From the NCBI GenBank assembly GCA_002989075.1, contig PSQN01000017.1, forward strand, positions 3,169,453 through 3,233,452: a stretch of 64,000 bases of DNA, read 5' to 3'. This stretch comes from Arthonia radiata. Lineage: Eukaryota; Ascomycota; Arthoniomycetes; Arthoniales; Arthoniaceae. The position numbers were made by a program, and so were the translations under genes. Below are positions 11,513 through 21,693 of this stretch, in pieces (positions within the stretch are counted from its first letter, which is position 1; each line of letters begins with the position of its first letter). Under the pieces are notes generated by a model. That model searched no databases and had not been told where the DNA came from. It saw only the letters and a program-made list of their open reading frames with translations.

Positions 11513-12119
11513 CGGCCACTCTACATAATCTAATAGACGGCGAATAGAGTTCGAAGATCTGGAAAATTTTTACATGGATAGCTTTGGGACGAGGCTCGTC
11601 ATTGTAGTAAGGCATTGGACCTAGAAAAATCACAATCTCCTATCTGGAGAATCCAAGTCACAAGAGAATCTCGCGTCATTACTGCACCAAACATCCAGTC
11701 CATGGCCTTCAGCGCATCGCTTTCCCGCAGTCGTCCTGAGCTCGCATTACTCGACCACACGCTTGGCGCTAGTCTTCACGCGAACGGTCACGTGTACCGC
11801 GCCCTTAGCGCGCTACTATCTTGGCAGCTCACACCCATCACTGCGATATCCTGATTTCCTCATTCCACGCACTTTGCTGCGCACGATCTCACTTGACACA
11901 ACATCTCAGAGCAGTCGAAGCCCAACCAAATGGCTGTCAAATTGTGCTTTGCGAATGCATATGAATAGCTAGTGACGCCAAAGTTTGTGAGGCAGCGTCC
12001 TCGTGTCCCAAGGAAGCGGTCAGCGTATCTACACGCTGCCTTTTGCTTGCCATCTAACGGCATTCGTCCCCTGCTCCACCTACCATTCGCAGCCTTGACT
12101 TGCAACCGGCTCCTATAGC
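11513..12119. other. 607-bp intergenic region upstream of the F-box-like orphan
   Basis: Holds the 3' flank of the RTA1-like gene and the promoter of the next gene. A TCACGTGT element lies at 11788-11795, about 325 bp upstream of the start at 12120. Nothing else stands out. Confidence 0.35.
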
Positions 12120-12737
12120 ATGGACCAACCGCGTCCGTTCATCAAGATCGTAAACAGCTTTACAAGACGAAGTCCGCGAAATAATCCTACCGTCAATCCT
12201 CGAAAGCGATGTGCTTCACCCTCAGCTCAAGGCCACGAGGACCCCAAAATCATTCGATTCGCCTCTTATGAGCATAGGCTCGTTACTGATGCCAGCGAGC
12301 CTCTCCTGTCCAAGCTCAACAGTCTGCAGATCCGTCCACACGGTGTACGCCTTCCCGTCGAGATAGTCAACCAGATCATTACCACCTCATTCGAAGACAT
12401 CATTGCTTGGCCCGTCAACTCGCCTACGGCGTGGTCGCTGAGGGCATCTCGCATTGTTCAGCTCGCACTCATCTCAAAATCGACCTTTGCGCACATTAAG
12501 CTCTTGCTTGTAGCCGAGATCAAGCAGCAACGGGTGGATCAGGATCACATGCGAGATTCACACAGCAACCACGTTTGCCTCCCTCAGGCATTTAACCGCT
12601 ACACGTTAAGATTCTCTTGCTTTGAATGCCGGCACTATTCGAAGGAGATCCGATTTTCTGATCTGCGGGTCAGTCGCTTGATGGCTCTCAAAGGTGCCTT
12701 GGACCGAGCGAGTGCATGTAGATGCATCAAGGGGTGA
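12120..12737 (+). CDS. Orphan protein with an F-box-like segment
   Basis: A 205-aa single-exon frame that I do not recognise. It starts with a basic, disordered stretch (about 50 aa). Near residue 80 it reads GVRLPVEIVNQIITTSF, which resembles the start of an F-box (LPxEIxxxI), followed by a helical run ending IVQLALISKSTFAHIKLLL. The C-terminal part has several Cys and His residues (FSCFECRHY). Such short F-box-like orphans are common in Dothideomycetes, but the match here is weak. Its stop lies 250 bp before the stop of the gene on the other strand, so the two are convergent. Confidence 0.5.
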   Translation: MDQPRPFIKIVNSFTRRSPRNNPTVNPRKRCASPSAQGHEDPKIIRFASYEHRLVTDASEPLLSKLNSLQIRPHGVRLPVEIVNQIITTSFEDIIAWPVNSPTAWSLRASRIVQLALISKSTFAHIKLLLVAEIKQQRVDQDHMRDSHSNHVCLPQAFNRYTLRFSCFECRHYSKEIRFSDLRVSRLMALKGALDRASACRCIKG

Positions 12738-12987
12738 GCTAGTGAATTGTAAAGAGCCTATCTACACACCTCGGTGCTTTGCGAACTCACAGTAAGGTTC
12801 GATAACTCTATTTCCCACTGCACATCAGCGGCTTCTGTGCCTGAAGTGAGCTGAAACATGTTTGCTATTAAAGATATATTCGGTCAGGAGCGCCCCTTCC
12901 CTACAAAACTGTTCATCTTGTCACTCGTGATCCTCCTCCTGACAGGTCATATAAGGCAATGTGGCCAATCAGTACTATACCACCAGC

Positions 12988-13860
12988 TTACTTCTCGCTT
13001 TCACTCAATTTGGACAGCATCGCTTCCAAAGGTTTGCCATTTGGGATGGTCAGGAAGCTGCTAGTCGACTTCTCGAGCTTAGACAAGGCCTCGAGAGGGC
13101 GAAGACCTGGACTTGAGACCGACGAAATCACCGGCCTCATGGTGTGCGTTCTAGATACTTGCTGTGTTGCAGCAGTGACTCTGCCGACTTACGAGATGCT
13201 GACTCAGTCAGCGTCGCAAGGTCTATAAGAAGATTGTCTTCCTTTCCAACCAACACAAGGAAGAGCTCCGCGACACAAAGACGTCTCGCCAATTTCATAT
13301 CCACGTCATCTGCAATATCTCACAACACTTGACTTGATGAGGTCATGAGCAGATTACCAGGGAATCGTACTTCGTATCGAAGCTCATCGCTCAAACAAAG
13401 CACAACCACAAGCTTTGCACATGACTCGCTAGAGCTCCGATCTTGACACACGATGTACCGAGCGGCTAACAACGTGGCGGGACGATCCAAGCGCTCGGTA
13501 ATGCACATCATCAATGACACTGAAAGGCCCTGAAGAAGCTCGTGTCACACCACTTGCAAGCTTGCTTGAAGTGTGCGCCCTGACTGATATCGATTACACT
13601 ACAGGCTCTGAGCCAACCATACCGTTCACATGTATCAGCATTATGGGAATGAGAGCTCCATCAGACCATGAGGGGACCAACGACTCAGTCGATCCCGTCG
13701 GTTCAGAAGCTCCGAGCAAGTCCCGGATGAGGATAACGGGTCTGGAAGAGGCTCCAGTTTTCGAGCCGCTCCGACGGTGAGGTTCTGCACTTGCTTTCAA
13801 ATCAATCTGTACGTCTACAATCGGAACAACTTGCGTGAATAACTTAACGTTAAGGGCCAT
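12988..13860 (-). CDS. Hidden four-exon gene of unknown function, start overlapping the GMC start
   Basis: Unrecognised. On the minus strand, exon 3 (13193-13309) and exon 4 (12988-13106) join through an 86-nt intron with GTAAGT and CCAG. Exon 2 (ending 13358) joins exon 3 through a 48-nt intron with GTAATC and TTGCAG. All phases agree and no stop intervenes. The spliced stretch reads through DELRYEVRFP, DDVDMKLARRLCVAELFLVL and ends AMLSKLSESEK. Exon 1 runs from ATG 13860; its link to exon 2 is uncertain: either 13603 to 13529 (weak GTAGTG donor, 221 aa) or 13623 to 13519 (GTATGG donor, 211 aa). The product is Leu-rich and helical with no known motif. The ATG lies in the palindrome CCATGG shared with the divergent GMC start, which is odd and lowers confidence in exon 1. 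Confidence 0.45.
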
Positions 13861-15543
13861 GGCAACGACAGACTACCTCATCATTGGCGGTGGGACTGCA
13901 GGATGTGTCCTCTCGACCCGTCTGAAGGAGATGATGCCATCAGCGAGCGTAACTGTGCTTGAAGCTGGTCCCAATGAACATGCTCACGAATGGATTACGG
14001 AACCTATGGGAACGTTTCAGCTGCATATGAGCCCCTTCGAATATAACTACCGTACGGTACCGCAGAAGCACTATGACGGACGCGAAGTCTTCACAGCGGG
14101 AGGAAAGTTGCTTTCAGGCTCAAGCTCGGTGAACTATGCCATGTGGACTCGTGGTGGCATAGATGACTACGGTAAGCTGCGCTTCATATATATTGAAATT
14201 AAAGGTAGCTGATGTGTTCAGACACATGGGGAGGTATGGTCAGTGATAAGCGTTGGAGCTATAACGGTCTACTGCCCTACTTCAAAAAGACAGAAACGCA
14301 TCATGATCCCAAGGGGGTCAACCCAGAGCAACACGGGTTCGATGGACCCATTCACAACACTATATCCACGAGACCGTACCCATTACGCGACCAAATGAAA
14401 GACTCCTTCCTCGCAACCGGCCTGAAGTGGAACCCCGACGCCAATGCTGGTGATCCGCTCGGTGTAGCAGCCTACACCGAGAACTGGCGAGATGCCAAAA
14501 GACAGCCCGCTGGCCTTGCATATGGCCTCAAAGGCGTCGATGTCAAAACCAGCTGCACCGTCCGCAAGATCATCGTCGAAGACGGAGTCGCCAAAGGCGC
14601 CGAGCTCGCCGACAGCGACAAGATCATAGCGAACAAAGAGGTCATTCTCTCTTGCGGCTCGCTTCGCAGTCCACAGATCCTGCTCCTCTCCGGCATCGGC
14701 CCAAAGGACGAGCTGGACAAACACAACATCCCACAGACCCTTGACGCCCCTGACGTCGGCAGAAACTTCAACGACCATTTCTCTCTCGCCCAATTCTTCA
14801 AGGTTAGACATCCTGAGCGCGGCGTCGCCGTCGGCTCACCAAAATGGGACAACCCAGAGTACGCCAAAGGCGTTCCGGCCAGTATCGTCGTCACAGCCAC
14901 CTGCCCGAAAGACAAGCTCAAGGCTGCGCTCATCCAAGACGGTGAGAAGGACGTCGATGACAACCATCCTTACCTGAAGCCATCGCGCGGACACATTGAA
15001 TGTCTTCCGCTCTACGCGCCCGCAGAGTCGCCCCTGACTAACATCAATGTCCCCTTCAATGGGGAATACATCATGATCGGCACACTCAACCTGCTCCCCA
15101 CATCCCGCGGCTCAATCACACTCGCGTCCACGGACCCTGCTGCGGACCCCCTGATCGACCCGAACTACTACGCCACGGAAACCGACCGCGTAATCATGCG
15201 CGAAGGCGTGCGTCTCGCCATGCGCGCGATGGAGAGTCCAGCCGGGCAAGAGATGATCGAGAGCGAGTTTCCGCCTGCTGGGTATCCGCAGCTCAGCAGC
15301 CAAAGCAGTGACGAGGAGATTGATGCGCGTGTGAGACGGGCGGCTGCGACGTGGTTCCATCCGACGGGTAGTTGTGCTATGGGCAAGGTCGTGGACACGG
15401 AGTTGCGGTTGAAAGGCGTGGAGAGGCTGCGGGTTGTGGATGCGAGTGTTATGCCGTGTCCCATTGGGGCGCATTATCAGGTTGCTACTTATGCTATTGC
15501 GGAGCAGGCGGCTGATATGATTGTGGCGGATGCGGAAGAGTGA
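13859..15543 (+). CDS. GMC-family FAD oxidoreductase (choline dehydrogenase/alcohol oxidase-like), two exons
   Basis: Exons 13859-14171 and 14222-15543 give 544 aa; the 50-nt intron (GTAAGC...TTCAG) keeps phase 1 and joins GGIDDYDTWGGM. The N-terminus is the FAD-binding Rossmann start DYLIIGGGTAGCVLSTRL followed by VTVLEAGP. The middle has the GMC signature area (GGKLLSGSSSVNYAMW and LSCGSLRSPQILLLSGIG). Near residue 483 is FHPTGSCAMG and near 520 GAHYQVATYAIAEQAADMI, so both catalytic His positions of the family are kept. There is no signal peptide, which points to an intracellular enzyme oxidising an alcohol. Substrate is unknown. An in-frame ATG at 13835 is possible but adds residues not typical of the family. 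Confidence 0.85.
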
Positions 15544-16733
15544 GGTTGGGCGGCGTTGGAGGGGGTTTTGTTGGACATGCGGTCGTCTGTGAAGAGTTGC
15601 ACGCTTGGCTATTGGGTTCGAATGCCGTCTCTCGCTCGAGGTGCGCCTACGAAAATGCTCTTCAGATACAAACCTTCCCACTTGTGTTGAGAAAGCAAAT
15701 GATGATGGCCACGGCCATGATTCTGAGACGCCAAAGAACTGCAAGCTTACAGGAGCCATGGGAAGTAAAGTGTGAACAGACCGAGCTTCAGAGCAGCGCC
15801 ATTTAGATGTCGAATAAAGCATCACTGTCAGGGTCCCACGCCCAGCATCTTCTTCGTCACGAGCTGGAAATGGCTCTCATCCTCTGATCTTGATGTCCAA
15901 GAGCCAGGTGTAGCTACAGCACATCGCTGAAAGGCCAGTGTCTCTTACTTTTTCTTTTTACTTGGCTACCTCTTTCGCAACGAGCCCGTAGAACCATCAC
16001 CCTGTGGCGTCCATGCTACTCTTCTCAGCTAGAGTATACTATAAGTGAGTAGAGCCTGGAAGGTGGACTGTCCGTATTTCGCGAACGACATTTGGTGCCT
16101 GGCGAACCGCGAGGAAAACCTCGGCCAGTACATACTACCAAGGGATTTTGCATCGGTTCTCCAGAGACAAGACATTGGTATATGCGTCGGCTCCTAGACA
16201 GCAGTGCCTTACCTGAGCATATCACTGACCAGGAATGGCTTCTTCCACTTTCAGAGCTACACGACGCCAGCCCTTCGGACTTGACGTGAGACCGAAGCTT
16301 ACCTGTGCTCCTGCTGTTCAGAAGCCGTGGCTTCTCGAGCCTACCGCAACCAACCCGGTGTCAGCTTCCATCGCTTTTCATCTTACATGCGCCAGTGCTT
16401 TGAGCTGCCCATCGAGCCCACGCTTGTGCATCTGTCCACTCGTCGGAAGCCGTGCTGTGCTTGGGCTGTCAAGACACCATGGGTGACTTTTCACCTAGGA
16501 CAACGCAGGGTTCTCGACGGTTTGTAGGATTAGAAAACGACGCTGGACGTATCCTTCAAAGAAGCACGAACCTACTCGAGCTACGTTTACTGTTCTTTCA
16601 GATGCTCGTCAACATCATATAGCACTTCCCATCTTTAAGACCAGTCTGTGTGTTGGCATCGAGCCTCCGGCCCGTCTCTCATTCGTCTTGGGTATCATAA
16701 TCTAACGCATCACACATCATTCATCACAACAAC
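15544..16733. other. 1.2-kb intergenic region between two convergent genes
   Basis: Lies between the 3' ends of the GMC gene and ESS2. It contains only short overlapping frames on both strands, none with protein-like composition or splice-consistent neighbours. I see no repeat or RNA gene. Confidence 0.35.
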
Positions 16734-18323
16734 CTACCTCTTCACCCTCACAGGCGTAGGCGTCCCACTCATACTCCCACCGAACGGCGTCTTGTCCACC
16801 TTCCCTCCACTCCTCGGCGTCTGTCCTCCAATCTTCTCATACAGCGCCCTCCCCGCAGGTGTCAAGCCTCCCATGCCCTTCTTACCCGCTGGCGTCTCTC
16901 CACCCCTCGGTAATACGCCAACACGCGGACTACTCATGAACCGCGGCGTCTTACCCAGATCCTGCCCTTTCAACGCTGTCAACCTGTCGTTCTTCGCGCG
17001 CTTCGCCATATTCTGTTTTTCTACCATCCGGTGATGTATGCTCTCCCGCTTGGATTGCAGCGCGATGTTGAAGGGACTGCTGCTTGAGCCTTCTTCTTCA
17101 TCGCCATCGTTATGTGACTGTATGAGTGATTCAAGAAGTGCATCGTGGTCGAGGTCTTTCCTGCGTTCTTTCTTAGGCGGGGCAAGCGGTTCTTCGACAG
17201 GTACATCGGCGTCCACGAACTTCCAGCCGTCGACCATGGGTGTTTCGCTACCATCTGTGGTCTCGACTTCGCTGTCTGCGTATGCGCCGCCTTTTCGCAG
17301 ACCAGGGTGTGGGCGGCCTTGCACGACGGCGTCGATGGCGCTCATGGTGGGACTGGGCGGTCGATCTGCTTCTTCGTCTTCTTCAGTCATAGCGAAGCCG
17401 TCGGCATTGAGCTGGATGCGCGTGTTCGCGTGGCTGACTGCTTTGGGCCCGGCCTTGGAGCGTTCAGCAGCGGAGTCTGCTTGGGAGGGTAGATGTGGGT
17501 GTGTGACTACCATGTCTTCTGGGTTGAAAAAGAGGCCGTTGCGTGGAGCGTGTGGGCGCTTGTCGATCATTGCGGGTCGTTCGGTAGGTTGCAGAGAAAG
17601 CCTGGCGTCATATGCCTTGATGAGTGCGGTGGAGGAGGAGGGAACGCCTGTATAACGTGCGGAGAAGTATTCAGGTGCTGTGATGGCTTTCCTGTGGTCT
17701 TTCTGGTTTGCGATCTGACGTTGCGCAAGCTGTTGCTTTGAAGGTAGTTTATTCGTGCCCGTCCATAACCAGCGGCACTTTTCACGCCGCTTTGCATTCT
17801 GATCGTCGATAACGTTTGCGAAAGAAGTGTTGTCTTCAGATGTGTATGTCGCCTGGTACGATGACAGACTCATTCTAGTCCTAGCAGCTTCATCGCTCTC
17901 TCGCTTCGCTTGCTTGCCGACCTGCCAGTTCTCTTGCCCTTCTCTCGATAGTGTCCGTGCGGGCGTGCCACCCTTCCAAGCCTTCGGTGTCCTCCCGCCG
18001 CCCATGTCCTCCAGTCCAGGTCTCCTCGGTGTCATGTTCACGCCTCTCGTTCCCTCCTCTCGAGGCGTCATGACGGCCTTGACACGTTGTCCCGCCTCCT
18101 CCATCCAATCTTCGTCTCCTGCGTCCAAGGCATTGAGGTAATCTTCTTGAGCATCTGCTTCCAGCAAGCCCGGAAAGTAGTCTCGCGCAATTATATAGTC
18201 AAGGCCCGCGGTATAGTCGTCCTCGGGGAGGGCTTTCGGTGGCCGTTTCATGCGCTTTATGGGAGGCGGCGGCATTAAATCCATATCCGAAGGTCGCTTT
18301 GCGACCGCCTGTGAGTTTGACAT
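16734..18323 (-). CDS. ESS2: Ess2/DGCR14-type spliceosome-associated nuclear protein (Bis1 homologue)
   Basis: Single exon, 529 aa. The N-terminal third has the Es2 family block ALPEDDYTAGLDYIIARDYFPGL near residue 30-55 and DYLNALDAGDEDW. Later blocks are NTSFANVIDDQNAKRREK, ALIKAYDARLSLQP and a C-terminal TP-repeat tail (GKTPRFMSSPRVGVLPRG, TPFGGSMSGTPTPVRVKR) that is typical of the family. Metazoan ESS2/DGCR14 is found with the late (C-complex) spliceosome, and fission yeast Bis1 is linked to stress response. The many Ser/Thr-Pro sites suggest phosphorylation. Its start is about 175 bp from a TCACGTGA element at 18500-18507. Confidence 0.88.
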   Translation of the reverse strand: MSNSQAVAKRPSDMDLMPPPPIKRMKRPPKALPEDDYTAGLDYIIARDYFPGLLEADAQEDYLNALDAGDEDWMEEAGQRVKAVMTPREEGTRGVNMTPRRPGLEDMGGGRTPKAWKGGTPARTLSREGQENWQVGKQAKRESDEAARTRMSLSSYQATYTSEDNTSFANVIDDQNAKRREKCRWLWTGTNKLPSKQQLAQRQIANQKDHRKAITAPEYFSARYTGVPSSSTALIKAYDARLSLQPTERPAMIDKRPHAPRNGLFFNPEDMVVTHPHLPSQADSAAERSKAGPKAVSHANTRIQLNADGFAMTEEDEEADRPPSPTMSAIDAVVQGRPHPGLRKGGAYADSEVETTDGSETPMVDGWKFVDADVPVEEPLAPPKKERRKDLDHDALLESLIQSHNDGDEEEGSSSSPFNIALQSKRESIHHRMVEKQNMAKRAKNDRLTALKGQDLGKTPRFMSSPRVGVLPRGGETPAGKKGMGGLTPAGRALYEKIGGQTPRSGGKVDKTPFGGSMSGTPTPVRVKR

Positions 18324-18782
18324 TGTAGATGCAACTGGCGCGCCTGTTGTTGCGGTGCTCTACAAGCAACGTTCGGGTTATCGGTTGATTGTCATGTTTG
18401 TCATGCCAAAGAGGGAGGGTTAACGTTTCGAAGTGTGCATTTATTGCGCTGGCAGGCAGAGTGGCAGGGTAGATATGCTACATACCAAATTGATCAGCAT
18501 CACGTGACCAGTCCACAAACGAGATTCAGGCAAGTATGCGATGTATCGCACGTAAAGCTTCGGTGGAAAGATCTCTAACCACATGTCTTCATTATGTTGA
18601 GCTCCACGGATGCCCAATATTAGAGTTCTAGTATCACAGCACGCTCAATTCAAGATTGTGCCTCCCAATGCGACAGGCTCACCCAAGGTCACCAGTGGTC
18701 TGCTAACAGTGTACACTCCTCAGGGGCAAGGGCAACCTCTTTGCGTCCTCGTAGATGTACAGAGCATCAATTTAGGGTGTGT
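18324..18782. promoter_or_regulatory. ESS2 promoter and SET2 3' flank
   Basis: This 459-bp spacer separates two minus-strand genes: the SET2 stop at 18783 and the ESS2 start at 18323. The perfect palindrome TCACGTGA is at 18500-18507, a bHLH (Cbf1-type) binding motif in ascomycetes. A plus-strand frame from 18610 mostly overlaps SET2 antisense and is treated as a shadow. Confidence 0.45.
18500..18507. promoter_or_regulatory. TCACGTGA palindrome upstream of ESS2
   Basis: The same 8-bp palindrome as near CBF5, here about 177 bp before the ESS2 start on the minus strand. A bHLH-type site is likely by sequence; function is inferred. Confidence 0.4.
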
Positions 18783-21693
18783 TTACTGGACCCGCACCGT
18801 TTGCCTAGCCTCAGCTTCTGCATCCTTTGTCTCCGGCGATGCCTCGGCGCTCGAAACATCCATTGGCGATCCGTCAATTTGCCCATCTGCAGCGGCGGTC
18901 TCGAAAGACTCCGGCGCAGCTGCAACTGCGTCTAGTGCATCCTGAGTGAAAGAGCCTGATACATCCTCGTCAGGTGAAGTACCAGCTTCAGCGATACTTT
19001 CCAGAGCACCATCTGTGTCATCGTTTGTCTCTGGAGGCGGAGGAGGAGGCGGCGGCGGCGGCGGTGGAGGGGCTACATCTTCTGATCGTCTCCGCTTTGC
19101 TAGAGAAGACTCCTCATCGTCTCCAGGCGAAATGCCGGTCAAAGGTGTATCATCAGCCTCCCGCTTCCTCTTGAGCTCGGCTTCAGATCCCATGTCAGGA
19201 CTCGGTTCAATGTCCATTTCCTGATCAGAGAGATCCGCATCCTCGTCTGGAGCGGACTTCCAGACCTTCCCGGTCAATGGATCTTGCTCCGGCGGAGGAG
19301 ATTTGGGAGTTGTACTGCCTTGGTTCTTACCCTCTCTGTCTGCTCTGGCAGCTTCGCGAGCTGTCTTGCGCGCAATGTGAGCATCCTTCTCCTTCTTCTT
19401 CGCCACAGCGCGGTCAAGAAACTCCTTCACATATTTCTTCACCTTCTTCGATTGATTATCCGAGATCTTCGTGGGGTCTTCTACTCGTCTATTCTTAAAG
19501 TCCGAGTTGACAAGCTTCTTCGAAACCTCTTTGGCAAGCCGCTTTAGATCCTCTTTGTTAAGCTTCGCTCGGTACTTGTCCATTACGTATTTGACGTGCG
19601 GGAATAGAGTATTTTCGTACAGCTTCATCTGATGTGACTCACTCATCAAACGCCACTTCTCGACTGGCTTTGTAGGCTCATCTTTTCGGGGTGTGCCGGC
19701 AATAGGCGTGTTATTGCTGGAGTCTCCATCCTTGCTCGGCCCTGCTTTAGTAATGCTCTCAATGATATTTTGAAGCTTCTGCTCCTGCGTCAATACTTTC
19801 GGCGGAGGCGGCGGCGGGGCTACCGCCGAGATTGCGCTCGGTCGCTCCCAAGTTGTCCGTCCTTGCGTGTTATAGTAGTATGTCTTGCCCTCTGCGTTCG
19901 TAGCTGCAAACCAACCCTGTGGTAGTGGCGCAACAGGCGGCCCACGCCGGAATGGTGGAGGCCCTCGGAATGCGGGACGAGCCAGAGGTACTCCACCCTT
20001 TGGGCCTGTCGGAGCTTTCGGGCCTTTTGGTGGCTCTGGAGAAGTTGTTCGCTCCTTTGACTTTGAGCGTTCACGGTCTCGCATTGCTCTTCGACGCTCC
20101 TCGCGCTCCGCCTTCTCCTCTCGTGCAAGAGTAGCTGGGTCTCGCTTCATACGTGGTATCCGGTAGCCGATCTCGAGCTTGCTCCAAACACCCATGATGC
20201 CGTTCGCCTGTTTGCTGACCTCTTCGTCTTTACTCTTTTGTAATGTACCGACCTCTTCTTCTATTTTTGAGTCTTGAATCTTGTTGCGAGTGATGCGTGG
20301 AAGCCGGTTCAGAATATCGAAGACTTGCAGCACGACATTGCTGTCATCCTTGAACGTTGAGAGGACGGTCTTGAGGACTTGATAGCCGTGCATGCGGACC
20401 ACACGGCCCAGCACCCGCTCATCATCGGCCTTCTGCAGACGTGTGAGAAGCTTGACAGCGATCCATTTCTCCTTACACTGTCGCAGTGTGGCCACGACCT
20501 TGGTAACGGCGTCAGTGTCCAGCGCCCTAGGCTGAACACTGTCGACATACTCCTCGTCCTCTTCTCCCGTCTTCTTCTTCTTCTGGTTCTTCTTCGCTAC
20601 TGCAATGTCCCAATCGTCCGCATCCTCAATGCCAAGGGCTTCGATGACGAGTGCAGAGAGCTTCGTTGCGCGCTCTGTCTGGGTCTTGCCGCCGATGAAG
20701 CCAGTGCAATTCGGCTCATCGCAATAACAAGGCTGTGGATCGGCGCCATAGCGATCGACGTTGTAGTTGAAAGTCAGCTCCTCGCCAGCTTCAATCTTGC
20801 GCTCGGCGAAGATGCCCATGCGCAGACGGTCACCGACGACCCATTTGTCGACATAGCAGTTTGGTTTACACGAATGGTTGCAGAAACGACCGAGGTTACC
20901 CTTCTTCGTTGCATCTACAAATTCGCCCTTGCTGAGTGACATGAAATAGAAGTGCTTGATGTTTTCACGATCATACTGTTGGCGCCGGCGCTGGAAATGT
21001 TGCTCGCCAATGACTTCGCCGATATACTCAAATATGAACTCTTGAGGATAGAGGTCTGCATTAGCTCGTAAGCCATAGCCTTTTTTGGCTGTTTTGATGA
21101 CTGTAACATCGGCGTATTGCTTGCGCTGGAAGCGTTTGTTTTGGCACGCTGTTCCACAACCGCAATCGCCCACACACTCCATGCGTGTCGCGCGATTGAT
21201 GCAGTCTGAATCTGGACCACAGGCATGATTTTGTTCTGAGCCAGCATCTGGAGCGTGTCAGCAAACCTACGAAGAAAGCAGAAGTCGGATGTTCGATATA
21301 GTGGAGGGTGGTTGGTGGCTTACCCCATTCTTCAGGACAGTCACACTCAAGTGCAGGATCGGTCAGGCCAAGATACTTGTTGGCGTATGAACACTTGTCA
21401 AGGGCCTCAAACCCCTTTCTTGCTTCGGACCCCGCATCCTGCAACTCGAAGAATTTAGGTGCTGGCCGTAGTGGTATTCTTTTCGACGACGAGCGCGCCA
21501 ATTTGGGTGCTTGACCAGGTTCGAGCTTGACGGTAATGCCCCCTCCGACCTTGTCTTCATCTTCATGTTTGGGTATAGGCGTGCTGGGTGTACCACTGGA
21601 GGCGACACGCCTCAGACTCTTCCGTGGTGTGTCGCGCTGACCGAGTGGTGTCGAATATTTCGTTCGCCGCCCTTGCGAATCATCGTCTTCCAT
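18783..21693 (-). CDS. SET2: Set2 histone H3 lysine-36 methyltransferase, two exons
   Basis: Exons 21324-21693 and 18783-21247 give 944 aa; the 76-nt intron (GTAAGC...CCAG) keeps phase 1 and rebuilds the AWS start CDCPEEWDAGSEQNHAC. Domains in order: AWS (about 118-165), SET (about 165-285, with GKGEF-like active-site loop, RFCNHSCKPNC and ELTFNYNVDRYG), post-SET Cys cluster (CYCDEPNC), a helical TFIIS-N-like region (about 350-450), WW (LPQGWFAAT...TTWERP, about 565-595) and the SRI domain (about 670-745). SRI binds the phosphorylated Pol II tail, so this enzyme marks transcribed chromatin. A run of 12 or more prolines (from + strand 19031-19068) and a disordered acidic tail follow the SRI. 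An ATG at 21708 is also in frame; 21693 gives MEDDDSQ and is preferred only by family habit. Confidence 0.93.

Noticed and set aside
10174-15543. Possible secondary-metabolite cluster (RTA1-like, GMC oxidoreductase, orphans)
   Set aside because: No PKS, NRPS, terpene synthase or other core enzyme nearby; the ketoacyl synthase at 59 kb is a stand-alone FabF type.
15614-15626. GGTTCGAAT-like tRNA B-box
   Set aside because: No matching A-box or cloverleaf arms around it on either strand.
15112-15825. 237-codon minus-strand frame
   Set aside because: Antisense to the conserved C-terminus of the GMC enzyme.
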